Shown here: one piece after another, positions 8,408 through 17,393 of the stretch
Layout of the letters: each line of letters begins with the position of its first letter
How positions within the stretch are numbered: position 1 is the first letter of the stretch
Source: Oscillospiraceae bacterium
GTDB taxonomy: Bacteria; Bacillota; Clostridia; UBA1381
Length of the DNA: 61,855 bases
Direction of reading: 5' to 3'
Assembly: GCA_022509025.1 (NCBI GenBank)
Contig: JAFLUB010000010.1
Coordinates: 1-61,855 of the forward strand
Made by a program: the position numbers and the translations under genes
The notes under the pieces: generated by a model
Seen by the model: the letters and a program-made list of their open reading frames with translations, nothing else
Databases searched by the model: none
Told to the model about the DNA's origin: nothing

Positions 8408-10816
8408 TCACTTCCCGAAAAATTCGTTTGCATAGTTTACAGATGACAGCGCATCGGGGCAGTATTTATCCGCGCCTATCATATCCGCGTATTCCTGCGT
8501 CAGCACCGCGCCGCCGACCCAGACCTTTACATTAAGTCCCGCCGCGCGGATAGCCTTTATCGTCTCCTCCATACTCACAACTGTGGTGGTCATCAGCGCG
8601 GAAAGACCGCACAGATGAATATCATTATCACGAAGCGCATTGACTATCACCTCAGGCGCGACGTCCTTACCCAGGTCATAGACCTCATAACCGTAGTTTT
8701 CCAAAAGTACCTTAACGATATTTTTGCCTATATCATGTATATCGCCCTTAACGGTAGCGACCGCGATTTTACCTCTGCTTTCCTGCTGTCCGCCTGTACT
8801 TTCGATATGTTTTTTTATCGCCTCAAATGCGTTTGCCGTGGTCTCCGCGCTCATCATAAGCTGCGGCAGGAACATTGTGCCTTTTTCAAATTCACGTCCG
8901 ACAACATTAAGAGCCGCGACAAGGATATTATTGATGATATCCATCGGCTCGGTTGTTTCAAGCTGTCTGACCGTTTCTGAGTATGCGCTGTCTTTAAGTC
9001 CTTTTACGATTATATCGAAAAGCGCGTTCACGTTTTCTGTTTTCTCCTCAGTCTGTGATTCGCGTGTAATGGTAGTCTGCGCTTTAGTGCCTGAGTATGC
9101 GTTCACGTAATCCTGACAGTCAGCGTCATAGCAGGATAAAGCCATAAACGCTCTGTATGTGTTAATCATAGTGTCAGCGCACGGGTTTATAATACAAGCG
9201 TCAAGACCGCTCATGAGCGCCAGAGCAAAGAATGTGCCGTTTATGATTTCACGGCGCGGCAGTCCGAAGGATATGTTTGACACGCCGAGAGTGGTGCATA
9301 CATTGAGCTTGTCCTTTATGCGTTTTAATGCTTTTATCGTTTCCGCTGATTCCTTTTGCTGCGCTGAAACGGTAAGAGTCAGCGCGTCCATCACGAGATT
9401 TTTTCTTTTAATGCCGTACTCCTGGGCGGCGGAACATATTTTCTCAGCTATTTTAACGCGGTCGTCCGCAGTCGGGGGAATGCCCTCCTCGTCAAGACAA
9501 AGACCGACAAGAACGCCGCCGTATTTTTTGACAATCGGCATTATAGCGCGAATACTTTCCTCCTTGCCGTTAACTGAATTTATCATCGGTTTACCGTTAT
9601 AAATCCTTAACGCCCTCTCTATCGTGGCAGGGTCAGAGCTGTCTATCTGCAACGGCAGATTAACGGCTGAGCTTATCGCCTTGACCGCCTTCTCCATCAT
9701 AGCGCATTCGTCTATCTCGGGAAGTCCCACGTTAACGTCAAGTATATGCGCGCCCGCGTCACGCTGAGCGAACGCTTCGCCTAAGATATAGTTTATGTCA
9801 CCCTCACGGAGAGCCTCTTTGAATTTCTTCTTGCCTGTAGGGTTAATACGCTCTCCGACGATAACAGGGCCATGCCCCAAAATAACAGTCTTTGAATATG
9901 ACGAAACAACTGTTATATTTTTTTCCTCAACAACCGGCGTATATTTTTCGCAGCATTCGCGAAGCGCGCGGATATGCCCGGGCGTGGTTCCGCAGCAGCC
10001 GCCTATAACAGACGCGCCCAGACGCGCTATTTCCTCGCACTGACGACCGAATTTTTCCGGGGTCACATTATACACTGTTTTACCGTTTTCTATCTGAGGC
10101 AGTCCCGCGTTCGGCTGCGCCATGATAGGAATAGAGGAAATTTCGGAAAGCTTTTTCATCATTCCGCTTATCTGGTCGGGACCCAGACCGCAGTTTATAC
10201 CAACGCAGTCAACCCCCAGCCCTTCCATGATTGCAGACATAACCGCCACATCGCCGCCTGTGAGCGTTTTGAAGCTTTCGTCAAAAGTCATGGTGCAGAA
10301 AACAGGCAGCGAGGTATTCTCCTTAACGGCAAGCGCCGCCGCCTTCGCTTCAAGCGTGTCGGACATAGTTTCAATTATAACTAAATCAACGCCGCATTTT
10401 TCCGCTGTAATTGCAATTTTTTTAAAAGCGTCATAGCATTCGTCGAAGGAAAGAGAACCGAGAGGTTCTAAAAGACTGCCGCACGGTCCCATATCAAAAG
10501 CGACAAATCTCGGCTTGTCCTCTGATTGGAATTTATTCACCGCCTTGCGCGCTATGCCGACAGCGGCGGCGATAATCATATCAATGCTTGTATCGGCGCT
10601 TAATTTTAAAGGATTCGCGCCAAAGGTGTTCGTGGTTATAATATCAGCGCCCGATTCAAGATATTCACAGTGTATTTTTTCTATAAGCTCCGGGTTATCT
10701 ATATTCAGAAGCTCCGGTATTTCTCCCGCTCCCATTCCGTTTTTCTGGAGCATTGTGCCCATTCCGCCGTCAAAAAATAACAGCTTCCTTCCAAGCAACT
10801 CGCGTATATCAGTCAT
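8408..10816 (-). CDS. metH: Cobalamin-dependent methionine synthase lacking the reactivation domain
   Basis: The 802-residue protein has three of the four MetH modules: homocysteine-binding barrel (about 1-300, zinc-ligand motifs GINCGLG and GGCCGTTP), methyltetrahydrofolate/pterin barrel (about 310-570, GERINPTGKK and LQIDSSDP), and cobalamin cap plus B12 domain (about 600-802, with the axial-ligand motif DIHDIGKN). The SAM-binding activation domain of E. coli MetH is absent, as in many anaerobes where reactivation is a separate protein. It transfers a methyl group from methyl-folate to homocysteine. metF at 36.4 kb would supply the methyl-folate. No B12 or SAM riboswitch is visible upstream. 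Confidence 0.92.
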   Translation of the reverse strand: MTDIRELLGRKLLFFDGGMGTMLQKNGMGAGEIPELLNIDNPELIEKIHCEYLESGADIITTNTFGANPLKLSADTSIDMIIAAAVGIARKAVNKFQSEDKPRFVAFDMGPCGSLLEPLGSLSFDECYDAFKKIAITAEKCGVDLVIIETMSDTLEAKAAALAVKENTSLPVFCTMTFDESFKTLTGGDVAVMSAIMEGLGVDCVGINCGLGPDQISGMMKKLSEISSIPIMAQPNAGLPQIENGKTVYNVTPEKFGRQCEEIARLGASVIGGCCGTTPGHIRALRECCEKYTPVVEEKNITVVSSYSKTVILGHGPVIVGERINPTGKKKFKEALREGDINYILGEAFAQRDAGAHILDVNVGLPEIDECAMMEKAVKAISSAVNLPLQIDSSDPATIERALRIYNGKPMINSVNGKEESIRAIMPIVKKYGGVLVGLCLDEEGIPPTADDRVKIAEKICSAAQEYGIKRKNLVMDALTLTVSAQQKESAETIKALKRIKDKLNVCTTLGVSNISFGLPRREIINGTFFALALMSGLDACIINPCADTMINTYRAFMALSCYDADCQDYVNAYSGTKAQTTITRESQTEEKTENVNALFDIIVKGLKDSAYSETVRQLETTEPMDIINNILVAALNVVGREFEKGTMFLPQLMMSAETTANAFEAIKKHIESTGGQQESRGKIAVATVKGDIHDIGKNIVKVLLENYGYEVYDLGKDVAPEVIVNALRDNDIHLCGLSALMTTTVVSMEETIKAIRAAGLNVKVWVGGAVLTQEYADMIGADKYCPDALSSVNYANEFFGK

Positions 10817-10999
10817 TTGCTTTGTCCTTTCATATCTATATTGTATTTATTCTATCATAGTTTTTCAGGATTTTCAATCAGATATGGATAAATTGTAGGG
10901 ATACCCCTACTCATGTCACAGGTGTATGACAGAGAGAACCGTCCCCGCAGTCAACCTTTATTACGCAGACAAATTTTAATTTATAAATAAGAAGAATTA

Positions 11000-11028
11000 T
11001 TGACTGTAAATTTTATTTATGTTAAAAT
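11000..11028 (+). promoter_or_regulatory. Promoter of the Hpt-domain/histidine kinase operon
   Basis: TTGACT (11000-11005) is followed after 17 nt by TAAAAT (11023-11028). Transcription would start near 11035, just before the R3 leader. The rest of the gene-free stretch 10817-10999 shows only a short AGAGAACCGTCCCC motif that also occurs at 45.59 kb. Confidence 0.7.
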
Positions 11029-11060
11029 TAGTTAAATACTATTTTAGGAAGCGAGAAATC

Positions 11061-11228
11061 AACGTGAACAATCACGTTAATCAGATTTAATTGCCCGTGC
11101 GAGTGTTTTCTCGCGTTGCATCGAAAACCGCGCATGGGCATAATATCCATTTAACGCCTTATCTGCCCACGATAAGGACGCTAAAACTTTCATTACTGTT
11201 TGTGGGCAGAAAGGCTATGGATATTAAC
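11061..11228 (+). promoter_or_regulatory. R3 structured leader, copy a
   Basis: The element opens with the hairpin AACGTGA (11061-11067)/TCACGTT (11072-11078). It continues with a long stem starting TGCCC-GTGCG and closing CGCGC-AT-GGGCA, then TAATATCCAT (11141-11150) pairing with ATGGATATTA (11217-11226) around an inner stem GCCTTATCTGCCCAC / GTGGGCAGAAAGGC. The inner stem contains the only ribosome-binding site (AGAAAGG), so translation of the next gene should depend on how this RNA folds. Other copies are at 48764-48930 and, on the minus strand, 34750-34992. Confidence 0.7.
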
Positions 11229-11585
11229 ATGAATTTAAAGGAATATTACGAACGTATTGAGGGCGATTACAGCGGAGTTGTTTCAAGGCTGATGAATGAG
11301 AAGCTGGTCATGAAATTTGTGATTAAATTTCTTGACGACACGAGCTTCGACCTGCTCTGTAAGTCGCTTGAAGAAGGTAATAATGAGGAAGCATTCCGCG
11401 CCGCTCATACTCTAAAGGGAATAGCGCAGAATCTGAGCTTTGACAAGTTCTATAAGTCAGTATATGAAATTACAGAAGAACTCCGAAACGGCGGCAGCGC
11501 CAATGAGGCAACATTTGAAAGGGTAAAGGCTGATTATCTGTATCTGTTTGAAACTACTGAGCAGCTCAGGGCAGATAACGAATAA
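11229..11585 (+). CDS. Hpt-domain phosphotransfer protein
   Basis: The 118-residue protein is a single histidine phosphotransfer domain. H60 in the motif AAHTLKGIAQNL is the expected phosphoryl acceptor, and the pattern of helices matches four-helix Hpt domains. It is 36 nt upstream of a hybrid histidine kinase with two receiver domains, so it probably relays phosphate from that kinase to an output regulator located elsewhere. I prefer the ATG at 11229. An in-frame ATG at 11217 lies inside the R3 stem only 2 nt after the SD, and the equivalent ATG in the hpt copy of the leader is out of frame. Confidence 0.85.
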   Translation: MNLKEYYERIEGDYSGVVSRLMNEKLVMKFVIKFLDDTSFDLLCKSLEEGNNEEAFRAAHTLKGIAQNLSFDKFYKSVYEITEELRNGGSANEATFERVKADYLYLFETTEQLRADNE

Positions 11586-11621
11586 CCAGAAGCTATATGA
11601 AAACAGAGGGGGAATTGAGAA

Positions 11622-14150
11622 ATGAAGAACAGAATAACACGATTTATATTTGTAAGCTTGATTTTTCTGTCTGTGCTTTGTATATTGGTATTTTCACTGA
11701 TGGCGCGGTATATGCACGATAAGAGCGGAGAAACAATAGATGAGATAGGCTCTGTTTATATGAAGGGCGTAGGCGAGCAGATACTGCTGAATTTTGAAAC
11801 CTCGATGGATTTGAGAATGTCACAGATGGAAGCGTGGTACAAAAATGAAACGCTTGACCCGCAAAATGACAGAGAATCCATGCGCAGCACATTTGCGTAC
11901 TTAGCCAAGGCGCGTGGATATTCAAACATTGGGTATTATTACGGCGGCAATGATTTTGATATGCTTTACGGAGATAAAATACAGATTAAAGACCATGACC
12001 AATTCCAGGGCATGCTTGAGGACGGGAATAGATGGATATCCATAGCGACCGATGCGAATGGTGAAAATCTTGCAATTTTGGGTGTTCCTATTGATTATAC
12101 AGACGGAAATAATCAAAAGGTGCTTGCGCTTACAGTGACCCTTTCCATGGATTACATAAGCCGTATATTTGCTATGGAGAAAGAGGATACTCTCGTTAAT
12201 TCCTATATTATTCTCCCGAACGGAAGCTTTGTGGTGCGTCATAATCAAGGAAATTACTTTGACAGTGTCCGTGAGCGGGGGGATAATAAGCTCCTTCAGT
12301 ATATAGATGATTTGGAAGCGGCTATGGAAGTCGGCGTTGATTACACCGGAGTTTTCGGTGAGAATGATGAAAGAATCAGGGTGTATTGCGCGGCTCTGGC
12401 ATATTCGGACTGGTATCTTGTGACAGCTATGCCTTTCGGAATGTTGAACGAAACTATAGACGGACTGAACCGTAGCCGTATGTTTTCGGCTCTCGGCGCG
12501 TGCGGAATAATTCTTCTTGCGTTCGTCTTTATATTCTTCGGCTACTTCCGTTTAACAAGGCAGCAGATAAGGGAGCTTGATAAGGCGCGTGATGACGCGG
12601 TCAGGGCTACAAAGGCAAAGACTGAATTCCTTTCAAATATGAGCCATGATATACGCACGCCTATGAACGCAATTGTGGGCATGACGGCGATTGCAACCGC
12701 GAATATAGACAACAAGGAACAGGTTAAAAATTGTCTCAGGAAGATAACTCTTTCGAGCCGGCATCTGCTTGGACTTATAAACGATGTACTGGATATGTCC
12801 AAAATAGAAAGCGGAAAAATGACGCTTAATATGGATAAGATTTCGCTAAGCGAGGTAATGGACGGTATTGTAAATATTGCCCAGCCGCAGGTTAAAGCCA
12901 AGGAGCAGCATTTTGATGTATTCATACATGATGTATCCCATGAAAATGTTATGAGTGACAGTGTACGTCTTAATCAGGTACTTTTAAATCTCATTTCAAA
13001 TGCGATAAAATTTACCCCTGAGAAAGGGAAGATACAGATTACGATGTATCAGGAGAAATCTCCCAAAGGCGATAACTTTATCAGAACGCATTTCATGATA
13101 AAGGATACGGGAATAGGCATGTCTCCCGAATTTTTAAAGAACGTATTTGAGTCATATGCCCGTGAGGACAGCGCGCGCGTCAGAAAAACAGAGGGCGCGG
13201 GCTTAGGTATGGCGATTACAAAATATATTGTTGACGCTATGGAAGGAGATATAACCGTTGAGAGCGAACAGGGACAGGGCACAGAGTTCCGTGTGATGAT
13301 TGATTTTGAAAAGGCTTCACAATACGAAGAAGAATTGATTCTGCCGGCTTGGAACATGCTTGTTGTTGATGACGATAAGATGCTTTGTGAAAGCGCGGTA
13401 TCGTCGCTTCGTGAAACGGGTGTGAATGCAGAGTGGACATTGGACGGTGAAAGCGCTGTTGAATTAATTGATAAAAGACATTCGGAAAATAACGACTATC
13501 ATATTATCCTGCTTGACTGGAAGCTTCCCGGAATGGACGGAATAGAAACGGCGCGCGCTATACACGACCATTTAGGTGTGGATATTCCTATTCTGCTTAT
13601 TTCCGCATATGATTGGGGAGATATTGAGGAGGAAGCAAAGGATGCAGGAATCAGCGGATTTATCCCGAAGCCGCTGTTTAAATCTACTCTATATAACGGC
13701 TTGAAGAGGTTTGCAGCTGTCTCTGAAATTAAGGAAGCCGAAATATATGAGAATGAAATAAGCTTTGAAGGCAAAAAAATCCTGATAGCGGAAGATAATG
13801 AGCTTAACTGGGAGATTGCAGAGGCTCTTTTATCAGGACTTGGAATAGAGCTGGAATGGGCGCAGAACGGTCAGATTTGTCTTGAGAAACTCAATGAGTC
13901 ACCGGAGGGGTATTATGACGCGATTCTGATGGACATAAGAATGCCTGTCATGACCGGGTATGAGGCTGCAAGCGCTATACGCAAAGAAAACAGAAAGGAT
14001 TCCGATATCCCGATAATCGCTATGACGGCGGACGCGTTCGCTGAGGACATCAAAAAATGTCTTGATTGCGGTATGAACGCGCATATCGCTAAACCGATTG
14101 ATATTCAGGAGGTTTCAAGAGTCCTGAATAAATATATAATGAAAAATTAA
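11622..14150 (+). CDS. Membrane hybrid sensor histidine kinase with two receiver domains
   Basis: The 842-residue protein has a first membrane helix (about 6-28), an extracellular sensor region of about 260 residues that looks like a Cache-type domain, and a second helix (about 290-312). HisKA follows with phospho-acceptor H342 in NMSHDIRTPMN, then the HATPase domain (NLISNAIKFT, DTGIGMS, GAGLGMAIT). Two receivers follow: the first with D632 in LLDWKLPGMDG, the second with D771 in LMDIRMPVMTG. No DNA-binding domain is present. With the Hpt protein just upstream it forms a multistep phosphorelay. The signal is unknown. A bidirectional terminator follows. Confidence 0.93.
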   Translation: MKNRITRFIFVSLIFLSVLCILVFSLMARYMHDKSGETIDEIGSVYMKGVGEQILLNFETSMDLRMSQMEAWYKNETLDPQNDRESMRSTFAYLAKARGYSNIGYYYGGNDFDMLYGDKIQIKDHDQFQGMLEDGNRWISIATDANGENLAILGVPIDYTDGNNQKVLALTVTLSMDYISRIFAMEKEDTLVNSYIILPNGSFVVRHNQGNYFDSVRERGDNKLLQYIDDLEAAMEVGVDYTGVFGENDERIRVYCAALAYSDWYLVTAMPFGMLNETIDGLNRSRMFSALGACGIILLAFVFIFFGYFRLTRQQIRELDKARDDAVRATKAKTEFLSNMSHDIRTPMNAIVGMTAIATANIDNKEQVKNCLRKITLSSRHLLGLINDVLDMSKIESGKMTLNMDKISLSEVMDGIVNIAQPQVKAKEQHFDVFIHDVSHENVMSDSVRLNQVLLNLISNAIKFTPEKGKIQITMYQEKSPKGDNFIRTHFMIKDTGIGMSPEFLKNVFESYAREDSARVRKTEGAGLGMAITKYIVDAMEGDITVESEQGQGTEFRVMIDFEKASQYEEELILPAWNMLVVDDDKMLCESAVSSLRETGVNAEWTLDGESAVELIDKRHSENNDYHIILLDWKLPGMDGIETARAIHDHLGVDIPILLISAYDWGDIEEEAKDAGISGFIPKPLFKSTLYNGLKRFAAVSEIKEAEIYENEISFEGKKILIAEDNELNWEIAEALLSGLGIELEWAQNGQICLEKLNESPEGYYDAILMDIRMPVMTGYEAASAIRKENRKDSDIPIIAMTADAFAEDIKKCLDCGMNAHIAKPIDIQEVSRVLNKYIMKN

Positions 14151-14161
14151 AGAGGATTGAA

Positions 14162-14205
14162 AAAAAATATCCGCCGCTGATAAATTTCAGCAGCGGATAT
14201 TTTTT
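14162..14205. terminator. Bidirectional terminator
   Basis: AAAAAATATCCGC-C-GCTGA pairs with TCAGC-A-GCGGATATTTTTT with one mismatch and gives T-runs on both strands, serving the kinase operon and the converging GH112 gene. Confidence 0.88.
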
Positions 14206-14206
14206 A

Positions 14207-16348
14207 CTATAACGTTATAATTTCCGTGTCAAACGCGTCAAGCGTTACAGTCTTGTCGCCGAACTCGGTTTTAACCGTTGTTGTCTGTTTTGTATCAGAG
14301 TTGTTTATAACAACAAGCTGCTTACCGTCAGGATAGTACGCGCATTCGCAGTACAGATTATCAGTGATATAGTTCTGGTCTGTGCCGACGCCTGTAGCAT
14401 TGAGGATGAGATTCATAAGCGTTCTTGTATTCTCCTCGTTTGTTACAAAGCTTGACATGTAAATGCCCTTACCAGCTCCGAACGGATGCATTGTAACGCA
14501 CGGAATACCGTCCTTTGACATTGCAACCTTAGTTTTCTCGTCCGTGAGATAAATACCCTTATTAACAGTAAATGAATCCTTATCCTTAACACACTGACAG
14601 CCTGTTTCTTCAAATGTGTATCTGCCGTGGCAGATTCTTGCGCCCGTGTCCTCGTCAACACCGAGAACGTGCGCCATCTTGAAGTATGTGTCATTACCGG
14701 GAACAGCCGAAGGCTCGTTAACACCGATGAATACGCCGCCGTCATGTACCCATTTGGTGAGCTTTTCAACAACCTCAGTGTCATTCCAGCTCTCTCCGCC
14801 TGACCATGCGCTGCCTGCCTTTCCGGCGTTTATAACAACATCGAACTTGTCAAGACCTTTTTCCTTCACATCATTAAAATCTATAAACTCGACATCGAAC
14901 GGCAGACCTGAAAGTGACTCGTTTATGTTTATGAGGTCAACCGTTGGGTTCTCATGATAGTGACCTGAGCATGTCCATGAACGTAAGCCTCCCCAGAAGG
15001 TGAGGACTGCAATTCTCGGTTTCAAAACATACGGCTTGCCGTGTGTATGGAATTCTCTTATCACTCTGAACTCATCAGCAATTTTTTCGATGTAGTCATT
15101 GAAATCAGGGAACGGCAGTGTCAGCGAAAGATATCCGCCCAGTCCGATTCTGTCAATCTTATCGCGGAGAAGTGCGCGGCGGACATTTTTCCAGTAGCCC
15201 TGCGCTTCTCTTGTCGGGTTTCCGCCCTCCATAAACGTCGGAGCGCCGCCAAGACCTGTCGGGAACAGATACGGGTGAAGTCTGATTTCATGAGTTTCAA
15301 CCGCGTCAACACCTGCGCAAAGACGTGTTTCAAATCCGTTGAACACGCACTTTATAAGACCGTCGAAACCAAAGTCCTTGAACCTCTTGCCCCATGGCTC
15401 AACGCCTACCCAGCTGTCATCATAGAATACATACGCCTTTTTACCGTAGCTGTGAACAAGGTCAACAAGCTGCTTACCGAAGTCAACAACAAAGTCATTC
15501 ACAAACTCCATCCAGTCAAGCTTTGACTTTGGCGCAGTCATATGTGTAACATGAAGATTACCTTTGTTAATAAAGTCCTCTGACGTAAGTCTGTAGCCGT
15601 ATTTTTTCTCAAATTCATTAAGCGCTAAAGGACTTACAGTGAAGTCATATGAACCCCAATCGGAGAAAAGCTGTCTGTTTCTTTCGTTTGAACCCCAAAT
15701 CCATACGAAGTTATAGAACATGGATGTGAAGCGCACAACAGTTGTTGCGGGATGTGTCTCACACCAGTTTTTAAGCCATGAAAGCATATATTCCTGAGTA
15801 CCCTTGTGACGCGGGTCAATCTGCATCAGATGCTCCTTATCCCAGTTGTTTGTGGTGTGGTTGTACATTGAAATCTCTTCCCATATTCTGTAGGCAAGGA
15901 AGTTAACGGTGTACTTGTGCCACGGTGTTATGCCGTTTATGGTAACAGTACCGTCAGCATATGTCCAGTCCTTAATCTCCTCATTCGTCGTTCTGTCGAA
16001 AACCTGCCAGTATGCCTTAGAGTCCTCGCTGTCATTTATAACGAACTGTTCCTTGAAAAAGTCTTTCATAAGGTCAATTTTAAGGCTGTCGCTCTCAGCA
16101 ACAACAGGATTAGTCATCAGAAACGTCTGCTGAAGCTTGTCCATGTTCTGCTTTGCCCATTCGTTATGGTCACGGATTATGCATATGGTTGAATAAATAC
16201 CGTAACCTGCATTTATAATTTCAGGAGAAAGCTCCGTACCGTCGGAATCTCTGATAACGTCAGCGCCCCATTTTTCTGCCATCTGAAGCGTTAATTCCTC
16301 ATAACCGCTTTCGCCCGGAAGTGTAAATCCCCCTTTTGTTTTTCCCAT
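14207..16348 (-). CDS. GH112 beta-galactosyl disaccharide phosphorylase
   Basis: The 713-residue intracellular protein (no signal peptide) matches GH112, which includes galacto-/lacto-N-biose phosphorylases and D-galactosyl-1,4-L-rhamnose phosphorylase. The motif VFYDDSWVGVEPWG puts acidic residues at D310/D311, close to the catalytic Asp of the bifidobacterial enzyme. Other family stretches are GYGIYSTICIIRDHNEWAKQN and VVRFTSMFYNFVWIWG. The enzyme splits a galactosyl disaccharide with phosphate, giving galactose 1-phosphate. Because the window encodes RG-I degradation, galactosyl-rhamnose from pectin side chains is a plausible substrate, but mucin-type disaccharides are not excluded. SD AAAGGAGAG. 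It is monocistronic. Confidence 0.88.
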   Translation of the reverse strand: MGKTKGGFTLPGESGYEELTLQMAEKWGADVIRDSDGTELSPEIINAGYGIYSTICIIRDHNEWAKQNMDKLQQTFLMTNPVVAESDSLKIDLMKDFFKEQFVINDSEDSKAYWQVFDRTTNEEIKDWTYADGTVTINGITPWHKYTVNFLAYRIWEEISMYNHTTNNWDKEHLMQIDPRHKGTQEYMLSWLKNWCETHPATTVVRFTSMFYNFVWIWGSNERNRQLFSDWGSYDFTVSPLALNEFEKKYGYRLTSEDFINKGNLHVTHMTAPKSKLDWMEFVNDFVVDFGKQLVDLVHSYGKKAYVFYDDSWVGVEPWGKRFKDFGFDGLIKCVFNGFETRLCAGVDAVETHEIRLHPYLFPTGLGGAPTFMEGGNPTREAQGYWKNVRRALLRDKIDRIGLGGYLSLTLPFPDFNDYIEKIADEFRVIREFHTHGKPYVLKPRIAVLTFWGGLRSWTCSGHYHENPTVDLININESLSGLPFDVEFIDFNDVKEKGLDKFDVVINAGKAGSAWSGGESWNDTEVVEKLTKWVHDGGVFIGVNEPSAVPGNDTYFKMAHVLGVDEDTGARICHGRYTFEETGCQCVKDKDSFTVNKGIYLTDEKTKVAMSKDGIPCVTMHPFGAGKGIYMSSFVTNEENTRTLMNLILNATGVGTDQNYITDNLYCECAYYPDGKQLVVINNSDTKQTTTVKTEFGDKTVTLDAFDTEIITL

Positions 16349-16420
16349 TTCGTTCTCTCCTTTGCAAATTTTTAAGTTTAAGAAGATTATACCATATGTC
16401 TACGAAAAAGTAAACAAAAA

Positions 16421-16441
16421 AATACGGCATATTACCGTATT
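16421..16441 (-). terminator. Terminator of the GDPD gene
   Basis: On the minus strand AATACGG and CCGTATT form a stem followed by a run of T (TTTTTTTG). It lies between the GDPD stop at 16459 and the GH112 start. Confidence 0.8.
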
Positions 16442-16458
16442 TTTGTGATAATTTTATA

Positions 16459-17349
16459 TCATTCATTTTCATTCAGCATATCATACTGAAGTTTTGCGGG
16501 GATTTCGTTTGTTACGACGAAGTCCGCGCCGTAGGCCAGGTATTCCTCGGCGATATTCTTATCGTCAACCGACCATACTCCGCAGTAAATATTCTGTTGG
16601 TGCAACGTATCTATTGCCGCCTTGTCAACCTGCGGATAGTTATACAGTACACCCCTGTTATCCGGAATCTGGGCAATATCGACCAGATTATCCGTATATG
16701 GCGCGGGAGCGTAGCCTATTGTCATAACCGGAATTTCAGAATTACGCGCACGGATTTCCATCACATCGTTTATGTTGCCGGTAATAATGCATCCCGAAGC
16801 CATACCGCTATTGTAAATCACATTCAGGAATTCATCATAATTTTGAATAGATTTTATTTCCACAACCGCGACACACCTGTATTTCAGGCATATTTCGAGG
16901 TATTCAGCGAACGTGGGTATTTTAAGGTTATCAATCAATTCAACGTTGTTGCCTCTGTCAATTTTAAATCCGCTGAGCTGTTCGAGAGAATAATCCGTGA
17001 CTAATCCTGTGCCGTTGGTAGTACGGTTCAGTTCTTCATCGTGCATGCATACAAACTGACCGTCTGTCGTTTCTGAAATGTCCGTTTCAATGCCCCAGAA
17101 GCCGTGTTTTCCTGCAAGCTCAAATGCCGGAATACTGTTTTCGGGAGCATAATTTGAATATCCTCTGTGAGCAACAAACCTTTCTCTGCCATCCTGCCAA
17201 ACGCCTGCTTCAAAAGTCTGTGCCGCGTTTGAATTGGTTGACGCGGTTACCGTACCGGATTTGTCATGTGGAGACAGTTTAAGCATAATCGGCGATATGA
17301 CAAAAAGCAGCAGCATGATAAACCATAGCTTTTTCCTTATATTATACAT
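16459..17349 (-). CDS. Membrane-anchored glycerophosphodiester phosphodiesterase
   Basis: The 296-residue protein has an N-terminal hydrophobic anchor or signal (about 8-27) followed by a GDPD domain. Diagnostic motifs are VAHRGYSNYAPENSIPAF near the start, IETDISETTDGQFVCMHDE with the catalytic/metal residues, and the late segment GVWSVDDKN. It should hydrolyse glycerophosphodiesters (lipid head groups or teichoic-acid-type polymers) outside the membrane. It lies 44 nt behind the 17394 gene and is probably co-transcribed with it. The start region holds three tandem repeats of an SD plus start unit (AAGG(A/G)AAAAGCTATG). The middle one gives this frame and the first opens only a two-codon frame. 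Confidence 0.88.
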   Translation of the reverse strand: MYNIRKKLWFIMLLLFVISPIMLKLSPHDKSGTVTASTNSNAAQTFEAGVWQDGRERFVAHRGYSNYAPENSIPAFELAGKHGFWGIETDISETTDGQFVCMHDEELNRTTNGTGLVTDYSLEQLSGFKIDRGNNVELIDNLKIPTFAEYLEICLKYRCVAVVEIKSIQNYDEFLNVIYNSGMASGCIITGNINDVMEIRARNSEIPVMTIGYAPAPYTDNLVDIAQIPDNRGVLYNYPQVDKAAIDTLHQQNIYCGVWSVDDKNIAEEYLAYGADFVVTNEIPAKLQYDMLNENE

Positions 17350-17393
17350 AGCTTTTTCCTTAATACATAGCTTTTCCCTTATATTATATACAG

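Noticed and set aside
10930-10960. IS or REP element marked by AGAGAACCGTCCCC (also at 45590).
   Set aside because: Only a short motif, with no inverted partner or transposase; not enough to call an element.
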